The notes below the pieces were generated by a model, which saw only the letters and a list, made by a program, of their open reading frames with translations, had not been told where the DNA came from and did no database searches. The translations under genes were made by a program, and so were the position numbers. Of a stretch of 64,000 nucleotides of DNA, positions 1-7,694 are shown in pieces; the first letter of the stretch is position 1, and each line of letters starts with the position of its first letter. Source of the stretch: Bacteroidales bacterium. GTDB taxonomy: Bacteria > Bacteroidota > Bacteroidia > Bacteroidales > F082. The DNA lies in the NCBI GenBank assembly GCA_016936355.1, contig JAFGYB010000001.1, positions 62,001 to 126,000 of the forward strand, in the 5' to 3' direction.

Positions 1-804
1 AACAAAACACTGCGTTTTCTCTCAGCACCCAACCTGCACTGGCCCGATACCATGTATACATACCTGGAGGAAGATCAGCTGTTGTTTACCTGCGACTCAT
101 TTGGATGCCACTTTGCAGATGATAAAATGTTTGATGATCTGGTAGACGACTTCGGTGTGGCATTCCGATATTATTTTGATGTGATCATTAAACCGTTCAG
201 TAAGTTTATGTTGAAGGCCATCGAAAAAATTGAACCTTTGGAAATTAAAGCAGTTTGTCCCGGTCACGGGCCCATTCTGCGTTCCAACTGGAAGCAACTC
301 GTGGACCTGACAAAATACTGGTCACAGAAATACCTGATGCAACCCCAAAAAAACCGGGTTTTTATACCTTATGTTTCTGCATATCATAAAACGGCTGATC
401 TTGCGGAAGAAATTGCCCGGGGGCTCAAGAGTACAGGGGAAGTTGAGGTGGAGTTGATGGATATTGAGCAGACCCATCTCGGTGAACTGGAAATGAAACT
501 GACCCAGTGCAATGCACTGATTGTGGGAAGTCCGACTATAAATCAAAATATTTTACTGCCGGTTTACCGGTTGTTTTCGGTGGTAAATCCATACCGAGAT
601 CATGGAAAACTGGCCGGATCTTTTGGTTCATACGGATGGAGTGGTGAAAATAAAGAGATGCTTACCGCTAATTTAAAATCACTGAAATTTAAGGTGCTTG
701 ACGAAGGGGTTTTTGTGAAATTCAACCCCACAGAGGACGAGAAGAAGCAGGCATTCCAGTATGGCATTAATTTTGGAAGAGAATTAATGGCCAGCGTGCA
801 CTGA
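1..804 (+). CDS. A-type flavodiiron protein (FprA family), 3' part
   Basis: The reading frame is open from base 1, so the start lies outside the window and 267 residues are visible. The first part is the end of the metallo-beta-lactamase-like diiron domain: APNLHWPDT, then TCDSFGCHF and CPGHGPILR, which in this family carry iron ligands (Asp and His). From about visible residue 119 (RVFIPYVSAYHKTADLAEE) a flavodoxin-like FMN domain follows, with the GSPTINQNILLPV and SYGWSGE loops. There is no C-terminal rubredoxin or reductase extension, so this is the plain class A form. Family knowledge: these cytoplasmic enzymes reduce O2 to water or NO to N2O and protect anaerobes. Which substrate dominates cannot be read from the sequence. 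Confidence 0.93.
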   Translation, partial: NKTLRFLSAPNLHWPDTMYTYLEEDQLLFTCDSFGCHFADDKMFDDLVDDFGVAFRYYFDVIIKPFSKFMLKAIEKIEPLEIKAVCPGHGPILRSNWKQLVDLTKYWSQKYLMQPQKNRVFIPYVSAYHKTADLAEEIARGLKSTGEVEVELMDIEQTHLGELEMKLTQCNALIVGSPTINQNILLPVYRLFSVVNPYRDHGKLAGSFGSYGWSGENKEMLTANLKSLKFKVLDEGVFVKFNPTEDEKKQAFQYGINFGRELMASVH

Positions 805-882
805 GGTTTGCAGGTAAAAAGTAGTACTTTTATACGACCGATAACCCTTGTGTACGATTTATTAATTTGAAACCGAACAAAT

Positions 883-1734
883 ATGATGAAGAATAAGGCG
901 TTTAGGAGTATTAGTTTTATCAGCCTGGTGCTGGTATTGTTTCCTTTTTCTCAGGTAGTTGGACAAACACAACGACGCATTGCCCGTGACTTTGTGAAAT
1001 CACTTGAGCAAACTAAAAAGGTCGTATTGATTACCGAACCGGATTATATTTACATGTATAATCTGAAAAAAGATATCCTGAAGAAATTTCCCGGAGCCAC
1101 CAAAGAGGAGCAGGATTCCTTGCTTTGGGCCCATTCCGATTTTATCAAACAAATCAGTGACAGCACTTTTTTTGTGCATTTCATGAAGGGGTTTACCAAA
1201 GAGTTGATAACTTTTAACCTGGTTCCATATATAAATAAGGTTCCGATGGGGATTACAGATCCAACTTATAAAGTGGATCTGGCGCAGGTTGAGTTGGAGG
1301 AACAGTACTATCCTTTCGTGGATACCGCTTATTACAATGATAAAGCTTTGGTTTTCAGAAAAGACCTGAATGCACTGGATTTCAGTATGTGGTTTAAGAT
1401 TCACTCTCTTCCTCAGGCAAAAAAGGATACCACAGTTCTGTTTGCAGAATATTTGTTATCGGATATGGTGAATGACGGCAGTTTTTTTATGCAAAATAAC
1501 GGTTCTATTGTGTATTACTATAAGATGGACAGGCTTACCATAAAGAAAATCTACAATTATGTGGAGAATCTGGGAAGAATTTATGCCGGTTACACATTTG
1601 ATTATATTTTAAATCAGTACATTCAAAATCATGTAACAGATTATAACAAAGAGAAAGACTACTGGCATTACGATCCTTACAACAAGAAACTATATACCGA
1701 CAACGAAAATCGTTTTATCAATATTAAAGATTAG
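883..1734 (+). CDS. Secreted protein of unknown function
   Basis: A 283-residue protein. Residues 1-27 form a signal peptide (basic MMKNK, hydrophobic core, cut near VVGQ), with no lipobox cysteine, so a periplasmic location is inferred. The mature part is rich in Tyr, Asp and Lys, has no further membrane segment and shows no family motif I recognise. The start ATG at 883 is the first that includes the whole signal peptide; 886 is also ATG. It stands 78 bp after the flavodiiron gene and 37 bp before the deacetylase gene, all on the same strand. A TACTTTTA sequence at 824-831 resembles the -7 box with one mismatch. No function is proposed. Confidence 0.75.
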   Translation: MMKNKAFRSISFISLVLVLFPFSQVVGQTQRRIARDFVKSLEQTKKVVLITEPDYIYMYNLKKDILKKFPGATKEEQDSLLWAHSDFIKQISDSTFFVHFMKGFTKELITFNLVPYINKVPMGITDPTYKVDLAQVELEEQYYPFVDTAYYNDKALVFRKDLNALDFSMWFKIHSLPQAKKDTTVLFAEYLLSDMVNDGSFFMQNNGSIVYYYKMDRLTIKKIYNYVENLGRIYAGYTFDYILNQYIQNHVTDYNKEKDYWHYDPYNKKLYTDNENRFINIKD

Positions 1735-1757
1735 TGAAACGGTTTCCTGATATTTCC

Positions 1758-1765
1758 TATTTTTG
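1758..1765 (+). promoter_or_regulatory. TAnnTTTG -7 promoter element for the deacetylase gene
   Basis: TATTTTTG matches the Bacteroidota -7 consensus and ends 6 nt before the ATG at 1772. The transcript would then be leaderless or nearly so. The position also argues against the TTG at 1763 as the start codon, because that codon lies inside the box. Confidence 0.5.
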
Positions 1766-1771
1766 GTGTGT

Positions 1772-3097
1772 ATGAAGGAACTTCTTATATACATTCCTAA
1801 GGAAACAAACCGTGTCCGGTATGTTCTCAGGCTTGTTTTTTTTGATTTATTGAAGGTTTCCTACAGTCTCACAACCGATCTGGATTCTTTTCAGTCTGCT
1901 GATCAACCAAAAATGATGTATGGGAACAAGGCGCATACCGATGATTTGTTTTTTAAATCGTCGGGGTTGCTCTTTGAAAGAGGAGTGAAGACTGTTGATA
2001 CCAACGTGATGGTTTTTAACGGTGATCCGGCGTTATTCCCGGTGTATGATGAGGATTCTGTTTTACCCTTTGATGTCTTTTCTGCCATATTTTATCTGGT
2101 ATCACGTTATGAAGAGTATCTGCCCTTTGTACGTGATCAACACGGAAGGTTTGCTGCTCATCTGAGCATCAGCACTAAGCTGAACATTCTGCAACGCCCC
2201 ATGGTGAATCTTTGGGCTTTGGAAGTGAAAAAAGTCATTCTGGAACGTTATCCTGAATTTCAATTCCCGGATAAAAAGTTCCGGTTCATCGCCACTTATG
2301 ATGTGGATTCGGCCTGGGCGTTTTCCCAGAAAGGTTTTTTCAGAACTCTTGGAGGCTTTTACCTGGCGTTGAAAAACTGGCGTCTCCGCGACATGTTGTT
2401 TCGGGCAAAGGTGTTGTTCAACAAAGAAAAGGATCCATTTGATACGTTTGATCTTCAAATGGAATACCAGAGAAAATATAACTTACGCCCCTTGTACTTC
2501 ATTTTATTTGGACAGTACACACGCTTTGATAAAAACATCAGCATCCACAACAGACGATTCAGGAGGCTTGTGAAATGGATTGCTGATTATGCAACGGTAG
2601 GTGTTCATCCTTCGTATTATTCAACAGACTTTCCGGAGTTGCTTAAAAAGGAAAAAACGGCGTTGGAGGATTTATTGAAAACCGATATTAAACACAGCCG
2701 GCAGCATTTTCTGAAACTGACATTGCCTGATACGTACCAAAATTTCATTGAAAACGACATTCTGGAAGATTACACCATGGGATATGCTGCTTTACCAGGG
2801 TTCCGGGCAGGAATTTGCGATACATACCGGTTTTATGATTTGGACCTGGAAGTGGAAACCAAGCTTCGGATCCATCCGTTTACGGTCATGGACGGTACCT
2901 TGAAAGATTATATGCATCTGGGGCCAACCGAAGCCATTGAACGTATCAGACAGCTTATGAACGAAGTAAAGCAGGTAAACGGAACATTTATATCCTTATG
3001 GCATAATGAATCACTGAGTAACAAAAAAAGATGGAGAGGATGGCGCAGAGTGTACGAAAACATGCTGGAAATGGCCTCCAATCCTAACCCCAGTTAA
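1772..3097 (+). CDS. Polysaccharide deacetylase-like protein (DUF7033 type)
   Basis: A 441-residue cytoplasmic-looking protein with no signal peptide. The N-terminal third resembles the DUF7033 domain of Bacteroidota proteins. The C-terminal part has NodB-like features: ATYDVDSAW (the metal-binding Asp region), GVHPSYYST and a final SLWHNESLS. Members of this carbohydrate esterase 4 relationship remove acyl groups from sugars, but the substrate here is unknown. The start is set at ATG 1772 because an upstream TTG at 1763 falls in the -7 box. The GNAT-fold gene begins 4 nt after the stop, so the two are probably co-transcribed, and a joint role in modifying a cell envelope polymer is inferred. 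Confidence 0.72.
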   Translation: MKELLIYIPKETNRVRYVLRLVFFDLLKVSYSLTTDLDSFQSADQPKMMYGNKAHTDDLFFKSSGLLFERGVKTVDTNVMVFNGDPALFPVYDEDSVLPFDVFSAIFYLVSRYEEYLPFVRDQHGRFAAHLSISTKLNILQRPMVNLWALEVKKVILERYPEFQFPDKKFRFIATYDVDSAWAFSQKGFFRTLGGFYLALKNWRLRDMLFRAKVLFNKEKDPFDTFDLQMEYQRKYNLRPLYFILFGQYTRFDKNISIHNRRFRRLVKWIADYATVGVHPSYYSTDFPELLKKEKTALEDLLKTDIKHSRQHFLKLTLPDTYQNFIENDILEDYTMGYAALPGFRAGICDTYRFYDLDLEVETKLRIHPFTVMDGTLKDYMHLGPTEAIERIRQLMNEVKQVNGTFISLWHNESLSNKKRWRGWRRVYENMLEMASNPNPS

Positions 3098-3101
3098 TCC
3101 C

Positions 3102-4043
3102 ATGATTCAATACCTGACACATGCCGAAATTGATAAAAAGAAATGGGATCACACCATTGATCAGGCTTTTAATGGAAATGTTTATGCGTATTCCTGGTAC
3201 CTCGACCGGGTTCATCCATACTGGGAAGCACTGATTGAAGGAGATTACGAACGGGTCATGCCTTTGACGGGCAACAAAAAATGGGGTGTGCATTATTTGT
3301 TTCAACCTTTTTTTACCCAACAACTGGGGGTTTATTCTATAAAAATCCTCTCGAAAGAGCATATCATCGATTTTATTGACAATATTCCGGAGAAATTCAG
3401 GTTTGCTGAATATAACCTGAACATTTATAATCATCCCGACTTAGGCTCCCCGTATCAATTAATCCCTCAAAGAAATTTTTTACTGGATTTAATTGATGAT
3501 TATGAGAAACTATATCGCCACTACAATTCAAATACCAAACGAAATTTAAAAAAAAGCCAGAAACACCAATTTTCCCTTTCCAAAAACATCAAACCGGAAC
3601 GCATAGTAGAGTTGTTTGTCGAAAACAAGGGAAAAGAGGTAACCGATTGGAAGCAAACAGAATACCTGCGTTTGCAAGGGCTGATGTATATGGCTCAGTA
3701 CAAAGGAAAAGGAATAACTTACGGAGTTTTTACCGGCAAAAACGAATTGTGTGCCGCAGCCTTTTTTCTCTATTCCAATCAGCACCTGACCTTCTTGTTT
3801 TCGGGAAGCAATAAATTTGCCAAACAATCAGGAGCTATGACCTTCTTATTTGACTCGGTAATCAGGGAGTATGCAGAAAATCAAATGATTATGGACTTCG
3901 AAGGATCCAACGATCCAGGGCTGGCAAGGTTTTACAAAGGCTTTGGGGCCAAGGAAGTTCAGTACAAGAGATTAGTTTACAACAAGCTCCCTTTCCCGTT
4001 AAAGCAAATGCTTGGTTTAAAGAAATTCATGAAAAAAAACTGA
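3102..4043 (+). CDS. GNAT-fold acyl/aminoacyltransferase, FemAB-like
   Basis: A 313-residue protein without membrane segments. The middle (around NSNTKRNLKKSQKH) and the C-terminal half (AAAFFLYSNQHLTFLFSGSN, then MDFEGSNDPGLARFYKGFGA) follow the pattern of Bacteroidota proteins annotated as acetyltransferase (GNAT) or FemAB-like. The SNDPGLARFYKGFGA stretch is the typical end of a FemX/GNAT core. FemAB relatives add amino acids or acyl groups to envelope precursors; the actual substrate is not visible. The gene follows the deacetylase-like gene after 4 nt and is followed by upp, which has its own promoter-like box. A partnership with the deacetylase is inference from spacing. Confidence 0.68.
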   Translation: MIQYLTHAEIDKKKWDHTIDQAFNGNVYAYSWYLDRVHPYWEALIEGDYERVMPLTGNKKWGVHYLFQPFFTQQLGVYSIKILSKEHIIDFIDNIPEKFRFAEYNLNIYNHPDLGSPYQLIPQRNFLLDLIDDYEKLYRHYNSNTKRNLKKSQKHQFSLSKNIKPERIVELFVENKGKEVTDWKQTEYLRLQGLMYMAQYKGKGITYGVFTGKNELCAAAFFLYSNQHLTFLFSGSNKFAKQSGAMTFLFDSVIREYAENQMIMDFEGSNDPGLARFYKGFGAKEVQYKRLVYNKLPFPLKQMLGLKKFMKKN

Positions 4044-4090
4044 TCGGTGAAAAAACATTTGGATTCGACATATTTTCAAGTTATTTCAGT

Positions 4091-4098
4091 TATTTTTG
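4091..4098 (+). promoter_or_regulatory. TAnnTTTG -7 promoter element for upp
   Basis: TATTTTTG lies 16 nt before the upp ATG at 4115 in the 71-bp gap after the GNAT-fold gene. No clear -33 TTTG is found at the usual 19-21 nt spacing. Confidence 0.55.
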
Positions 4099-4114
4099 CA
4101 ATAAGAACAAAGTT

Positions 4115-4774
4115 ATGGTACAGGAATTAGGTAAGCAAAACTCCCTTTTAAATCAGTTTCTTTCCGAACTGAGAGATGTCAATATTCAAATAGATCGCTT
4201 GCGTTTTCGCAAAAATATGGAACGAATTGGGGAGATCTTTGCTTACGAGATCAGTAAAGGACTGGAATATGTGGAGAAAGATGTGGTTACTCCTTTGGGA
4301 ACTGCCAAAATGCACGTCTTGAAAAGACAACCTTTTCTCGCCACAATTCTGAGAGCAGGATTACCTTTGCATCAGGGAATGTTGAATTACTTTGACCGAG
4401 CCGGTAATGCTTTTGTGTCGGCTTATAGAAAGTATGACCATGACGAGGACTTTGTGATTAAGCTGGACTATTTGTCGTCTCCTAACCTGCAGGATGGAGT
4501 CCTGATTCTGAGTGATCCCATGTTGGCTACGGGTGGTTCTTTAATTGCCTCGCTCAAAGGGTTGCTTGAAAAAGGGGAACCGGCAGAAATTCACATCGTC
4601 TCTGTTTTGTCCAGTAACGAAGGAATTGAAAACCTGAAAAGAAATTTCTCCAAAAGAAAACTAAAAATATGGACCTGTGCCGTCGATGATGAATTGACAG
4701 CGAAAGCCTATATTGTACCGGGTTTGGGCGATGCAGGTGACCTGGCCTATGGAGAGAAAGATGATACATTATGA
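4115..4774 (+). CDS. upp: Uracil phosphoribosyltransferase
   Basis: Converts uracil and PRPP to UMP and pyrophosphate in pyrimidine salvage, in the cytoplasm. The 219-residue length fits the family. The PRPP-binding loop SDPMLATGGSL is at 133-143, and the uracil-binding end YIVPGLGDAGDLAYG starts near residue 203. The usual family form of the latter is GDAGDRxFG, so the LAY variant is a small deviation. The stop overlaps the start of the following ABC permease gene by 4 bp (ATGA), which suggests translational coupling of two functionally unrelated genes. A -7 box lies 16 nt upstream. Confidence 0.95.
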   Translation: MVQELGKQNSLLNQFLSELRDVNIQIDRLRFRKNMERIGEIFAYEISKGLEYVEKDVVTPLGTAKMHVLKRQPFLATILRAGLPLHQGMLNYFDRAGNAFVSAYRKYDHDEDFVIKLDYLSSPNLQDGVLILSDPMLATGGSLIASLKGLLEKGEPAEIHIVSVLSSNEGIENLKRNFSKRKLKIWTCAVDDELTAKAYIVPGLGDAGDLAYGEKDDTL

Positions 4775-6024
4775 GTGATAGTAATTTCAAACTCATCAGA
4801 GAAAACATTAGAATTTCTCTGGAGTCAATCAAAAGTCATAGAGTACGTTCATCACTGACTGTACTAATAATTGCCTTTGGTATTATGGCTTTGGTTGGCA
4901 TCTTTACAGCCATCGATGCATTGAAATATTCTCTAAAGGAAAACTTTACCAGGATGGGGGCTAATACATTCAGTATCAGCAACAGAAGTCTTAGGGTAAG
5001 TTTTGGACATCGCCCCCGCAACGCAAAGGCCTATTCAATAATCTCTTATCAGCAGGCACAGGATTTTAAGCAGATGTATCATTTCCCGGCTGTTACTTCG
5101 GTGACAGTGCGCGGAACAGGAATCGCCACCATTAAGTACCAATCCTTAAAAACAAATCCCAATGTAAGTGTGATGGGGGTTGATGAAAATTACCTGACCA
5201 CTTCAGGAATGGATTTAGCTGAGGGTAGAAATTTTACACTCAACGAGGTACAAAGGGGAAATCATGTTGTGATTCTGGGGAGTGAAATAGTCTCAAAATT
5301 ATTTCCCAATAAAGAAAATCCCATTGGAAAAATAGTTTCGGTTGGACCGGGCCGATACAGAGTTATCGGAGTGCTGAAGTCCAAAGGGAGTAGTTCGGGC
5401 TTTAGCGGCGACAGGACTTGTTTGCTGGCATTGAATAACGTACGACAATACTTTTCTCGGCCCAACATGAACTATAACATCAGTGTTATGGTCACTAATT
5501 CGGCTCAGATGGATCCAGCTATTGGACAGGCAACAGGTACGTTCAGGCTGGTCAGAAAAGACAAACTGGGACAACCGGATTCGTTTTCCATTGAAAAAAG
5601 TGATAACCTGGCCAATATGTTTATCAGCCTCACATCTAAAATACGTTATGGAGCTGCTGTAATCGGTTTGATTACCCTTCTGGGAGCGGCTATTGGTCTG
5701 ATGAATATCATGCTGGTTTCAGTAACGGAGCGTACGCGAGAGATTGGTATAAGAAAGGCGCTGGGTGCCAGACGACATACCATCAGAAATCAATTCCTGT
5801 TTGAAGCCCTTGTCATTACTCAGATTGGGGGACTGTTGGGAATTGTCATGGGCATTATCATGGGGAACCTTGTTTCCTTCTTTACCCACAGTGCTTTTAT
5901 TATTCCGTGGTTGTGGATTTTGCTGGGAGTTGTAATATCAGCAGTTGTGGCCTTACTTTCGGGCATTATTCCTGCCGTTAAAGCAGCCCGACTTGATCCC
6001 ATTGAATCTCTACGGTATGAATAA
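4771..6024 (+). CDS. ABC transporter permease, MacB/FtsX type
   Basis: A 417-residue inner-membrane permease. Order of parts: a short cytoplasmic N-terminus, TM1 at about 28-50 (SSLTVLIIAFGIMALVGIF), a periplasmic MacB_PCD domain to about 285, then three TM segments of the FtsX domain. Between TM2 and TM3 is the coupling loop ERTREIGIRKALGARR, hallmark of MacB-like permeases that contact the ATPase. No ATPase or membrane-fusion gene is adjacent, so partners must be encoded elsewhere. Family knowledge: such permeases act in export or mechanotransmission of lipoproteins, antibiotics or peptides; substrate unknown. The start overlaps the upp stop. No clear terminator follows in the AT-rich gap. 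Confidence 0.9.
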   Translation: MSDSNFKLIRENIRISLESIKSHRVRSSLTVLIIAFGIMALVGIFTAIDALKYSLKENFTRMGANTFSISNRSLRVSFGHRPRNAKAYSIISYQQAQDFKQMYHFPAVTSVTVRGTGIATIKYQSLKTNPNVSVMGVDENYLTTSGMDLAEGRNFTLNEVQRGNHVVILGSEIVSKLFPNKENPIGKIVSVGPGRYRVIGVLKSKGSSSGFSGDRTCLLALNNVRQYFSRPNMNYNISVMVTNSAQMDPAIGQATGTFRLVRKDKLGQPDSFSIEKSDNLANMFISLTSKIRYGAAVIGLITLLGAAIGLMNIMLVSVTERTREIGIRKALGARRHTIRNQFLFEALVITQIGGLLGIVMGIIMGNLVSFFTHSAFIIPWLWILLGVVISAVVALLSGIIPAVKAARLDPIESLRYE

Positions 6025-6342
6025 TTGATCGTTTTCTTGTTGTTTCCTTAAATTTATTCCTTTCAATATTTACGTACAGAGGTACGTTTGTATCTGAATA
6101 TTCAATTCTCGTTAACTTCAGGTTTTGGATTTCACTGACTGCTTTCGTCTGCCGGGTAGGGGACCAGTGTCGAACATCCATTATTTAATACAATCCAACT
6201 TATTTAAGCGTTGCCAAGTAGATACGAAATTTACCAGAAGAACATCCGGGGACAGTAGACTAAGTTTACAAATGACAATTTACATAGATAATCAGTAAAT
6301 CGGTGTAAATTTAGATTTGTAAACAAAAAATAAATTGAAGAT

Positions 6343-6357
6343 AGTTTACAATTGTAC
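6343..6357. promoter_or_regulatory. Operator-like site with TACAATTGTA palindrome
   Basis: AGTTTACAATTGTAC contains the perfect 10-bp palindrome TACAATTGTA at 6347-6356. The same 14-base core recurs at 6556-6569. It is proposed as a binding site for the XRE protein encoded at 6643. Confidence 0.45.
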
Positions 6358-6555
6358 ATCACCAAAGAATTAGATATAAAACAAATATATATTTCTATTA
6401 TTCAGTTATTTAAAGTATATAAACTAAAATTTAAATCAGATATATTAGCAATAAAATAGGTGTGGAGTTTGAAAATTAAATTATAATATAACTATTTAGT
6501 ATGATTGATTTAAATGGTACAAAATAGTAATTAACTTTAGATTACTATTGATTAC

Positions 6556-6570
6556 AGTTTACAATTGTAT
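6556..6570. promoter_or_regulatory. Operator-like site, second TACAATTGTA copy
   Basis: AGTTTACAATTGTAT is identical over 14 bases to the site at 6343. It stands about 75 bp upstream of the XRE start codon. Confidence 0.45.
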
Positions 6571-6580
6571 ACTTTGTAAT

Positions 6581-6618
6581 TAACATTTATAAACTAATAC
6601 GTTTGTGAATAAATGTTA
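6581..6618. repeat. 10-bp inverted repeat before the XRE gene
   Basis: TAACATTTAT (6581-6590) and its exact reverse complement ATAAATGTTA (6609-6618) are separated by 18 nt. The right arm runs into the -7 box. It could form a stem or be a dyad for a dimeric repressor. Confidence 0.5.
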
Positions 6619-6630
6619 CATTTGTAAACT
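6617..6630 (+). promoter_or_regulatory. -7 promoter box overlapped by an operator-like site
   Basis: TACATTTG (6617-6624) fits the TAnnTTTG element and ends 18 nt before the ATG at 6643. The same bases start TACATTTGTAAACT, whose reverse complement AGTTTACAAATGTA is the operator-like core with one base changed. A protein bound here would block the promoter, suggesting autorepression. Confidence 0.5.
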
Positions 6631-6642
6631 AAATTGAATGTC

Positions 6643-7062
6643 ATGATAGAACGCATCAAATCTTTAATGAATCATTATGAGTTATCTGCTGCTCAATTTG
6701 CTGATCAAATTGGGGTTCAGCGTTCTGCATTATCTCATGTTCTTTCAGGGAGGAACCGGCCCAGTTTGGATTTTGTGATCAAAATTAAATCAGAATTCCC
6801 GGAAATAAATTTGGATTGGGTTACCATGGGTAATGGTCCAATGATTGGTGATGAAATTACAAGTGGGACTCAATATTCCTCAGAAGATCAGGAGGATCGG
6901 GCAATATTTTCACCACAGGTGGAGGAGCACTTAAAGCCAGGTGAGGATAGGGTTATTCATAAAAATACACAAGAGAAGCTACATTCGGCAGATGCAAAAG
7001 AGCTGAAAGAAATTGTCCTTTTCTATACGGATGGTACTTTTGAGCGGTTTGTACAGAAGTAA
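6643..7062 (+). CDS. XRE-family helix-turn-helix regulator
   Basis: A 139-residue DNA-binding protein. Residues 1-60 form a Cro/CI-type helix-turn-helix: LSAAQFADQIGVQRSALSHV followed by LSGRNRPSLDFVIKI, typical of XRE repressors. The rest is acidic, of low complexity and unassigned; it may serve for dimerisation. ATG 6643 is preferred over the in-frame TTG at 6634, as it gives a normal HTH start and leaves 18 nt to the -7 box. The upstream region has repeated palindromic sites, one overlapping the promoter, so autoregulation is likely (inference). No prophage or toxin gene is adjacent, so its wider targets are unknown. Confidence 0.82.
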   Translation: MIERIKSLMNHYELSAAQFADQIGVQRSALSHVLSGRNRPSLDFVIKIKSEFPEINLDWVTMGNGPMIGDEITSGTQYSSEDQEDRAIFSPQVEEHLKPGEDRVIHKNTQEKLHSADAKELKEIVLFYTDGTFERFVQK

Positions 7063-7072
7063 ATCTTTAAAA

Positions 7073-7096
7073 AAAGCCCGCTTTTCAGCAGGCTTT
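7073..7096. terminator. Hairpin between the convergent XRE and ndk genes
   Basis: AAAGCC (7073-7078) pairs with GGCTTT (7091-7096), with an inner GC/GC pair, one C/A mismatch and a TTTTCA loop. For the minus strand the stem is followed by TTTTAAAG, so it best serves ndk but may act both ways. Confidence 0.55.
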
Positions 7097-7116
7097 CGTC
7101 GTTTATTTTGAGTATG

Positions 7117-7536
7117 CTAAACCCATTCTCTTGATGAAAAATAGAAATTACTTTCAATAATGGCATTTTCATCGCTGTCAGAGCCATGAACGGCATTGGC
7201 TTCGATATTGGTACCGAATAAAGCCCTGATCGTGCCTTCTGCGGCATCTGAGGGATTAGTAGCACCGATATAATCGCGGTAGGCCTGTACAGCATTTTCT
7301 TTTTCCAGAACGGCTGCAATAATAGGACCCGATGACATGAAGTCTGTTAAACCATCAAAGAAAGGACGTTCGCTGTGTACAGCATAAAACCGCATGGCTT
7401 CTTCCTTCGTCAAACGGGTTAATTTCATTGCTTTGATTGTAAATCCGCCTTTGGCAATTTGCCCCAGAATATCAGCCATATAGCCTTTTCTCATTGCGGT
7501 GGGTTTGATCATGGTAAATGTGATGTTTCCTGCCAT
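7117..7536 (-). CDS. ndk: Nucleoside diphosphate kinase
   Basis: Transfers the gamma-phosphate from ATP to nucleoside diphosphates through a phosphohistidine. The 139-residue length is typical. The family signature NAVHGSDS is present, with the catalytic His at 117; KPTAMRKG near 11-18 and [11 protein letters not shown] near 94-104 are also conserved. The frame is open further upstream (to 7599), but ATG 7536 gives the conserved N-terminus [12 protein letters not shown], and the -7 box at 7563-7570 would lie inside a longer gene. It is transcribed alone, divergent from the NrnA-like gene. Confidence 0.96.
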   Translation of the reverse strand: MAGNITFTMIKPTAMRKGYMADILGQIAKGGFTIKAMKLTRLTKEEAMRFYAVHSERPFFDGLTDFMSSGPIIAAVLEKENAVQAYRDYIGATNPSDAAEGTIRALFGTNIEANAVHGSDSDENAIIESNFYFSSREWV

Positions 7537-7562
7537 TTTATAATTTGTTTTTAAATTTTGCG

Positions 7563-7570
7563 CAAAAGTA
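7563..7570 (-). promoter_or_regulatory. -7 promoter element for ndk
   Basis: CAAAAGTA reads TACTTTTG on the minus strand. It lies 26 nt before the ndk ATG at 7536 and decides that start over the longer frame. Confidence 0.55.
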
Positions 7571-7669
7571 ACAGATTTTTCTTTTGCAATGTTTTCCATT
7601 TGAAATTCAGCCTGAGATTGAAGGGGAGTCCTTCGTCAATTTCTTGTCTGACAGTCTGAGAGAAATCTT

Positions 7670-7677
7670 TACTTTTG
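7670..7677 (+). promoter_or_regulatory. -7 promoter element for the NrnA/FKBP operon
   Basis: TACTTTTG ends 17 nt before the ATG at 7695. A TTG at 7644-7646 stands 23 nt upstream, slightly longer than the usual -33 spacing. Confidence 0.55.
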
Positions 7678-7694
7678 TCACCTAAATCTGATAC

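Larger units (their letters stand above)
6025..6642. other. AT-rich intergenic region with operator-like repeats
   Basis: About 620 bp without a credible gene. The first 150 bp have normal base composition and no recognised element. From about 6190 the sequence becomes strongly A/T-rich. It holds copies of an AGTTTACAAWTGTA-like element (near 6263, 6311-6325 in reverse, 6343-6356, 6556-6569 and 6617-6630 in reverse) and a 10-bp inverted repeat (6581-6590 with 6609-6618). All lie before the XRE regulator gene. I see no tRNA, leader peptide or terminator. Confidence 0.6.
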
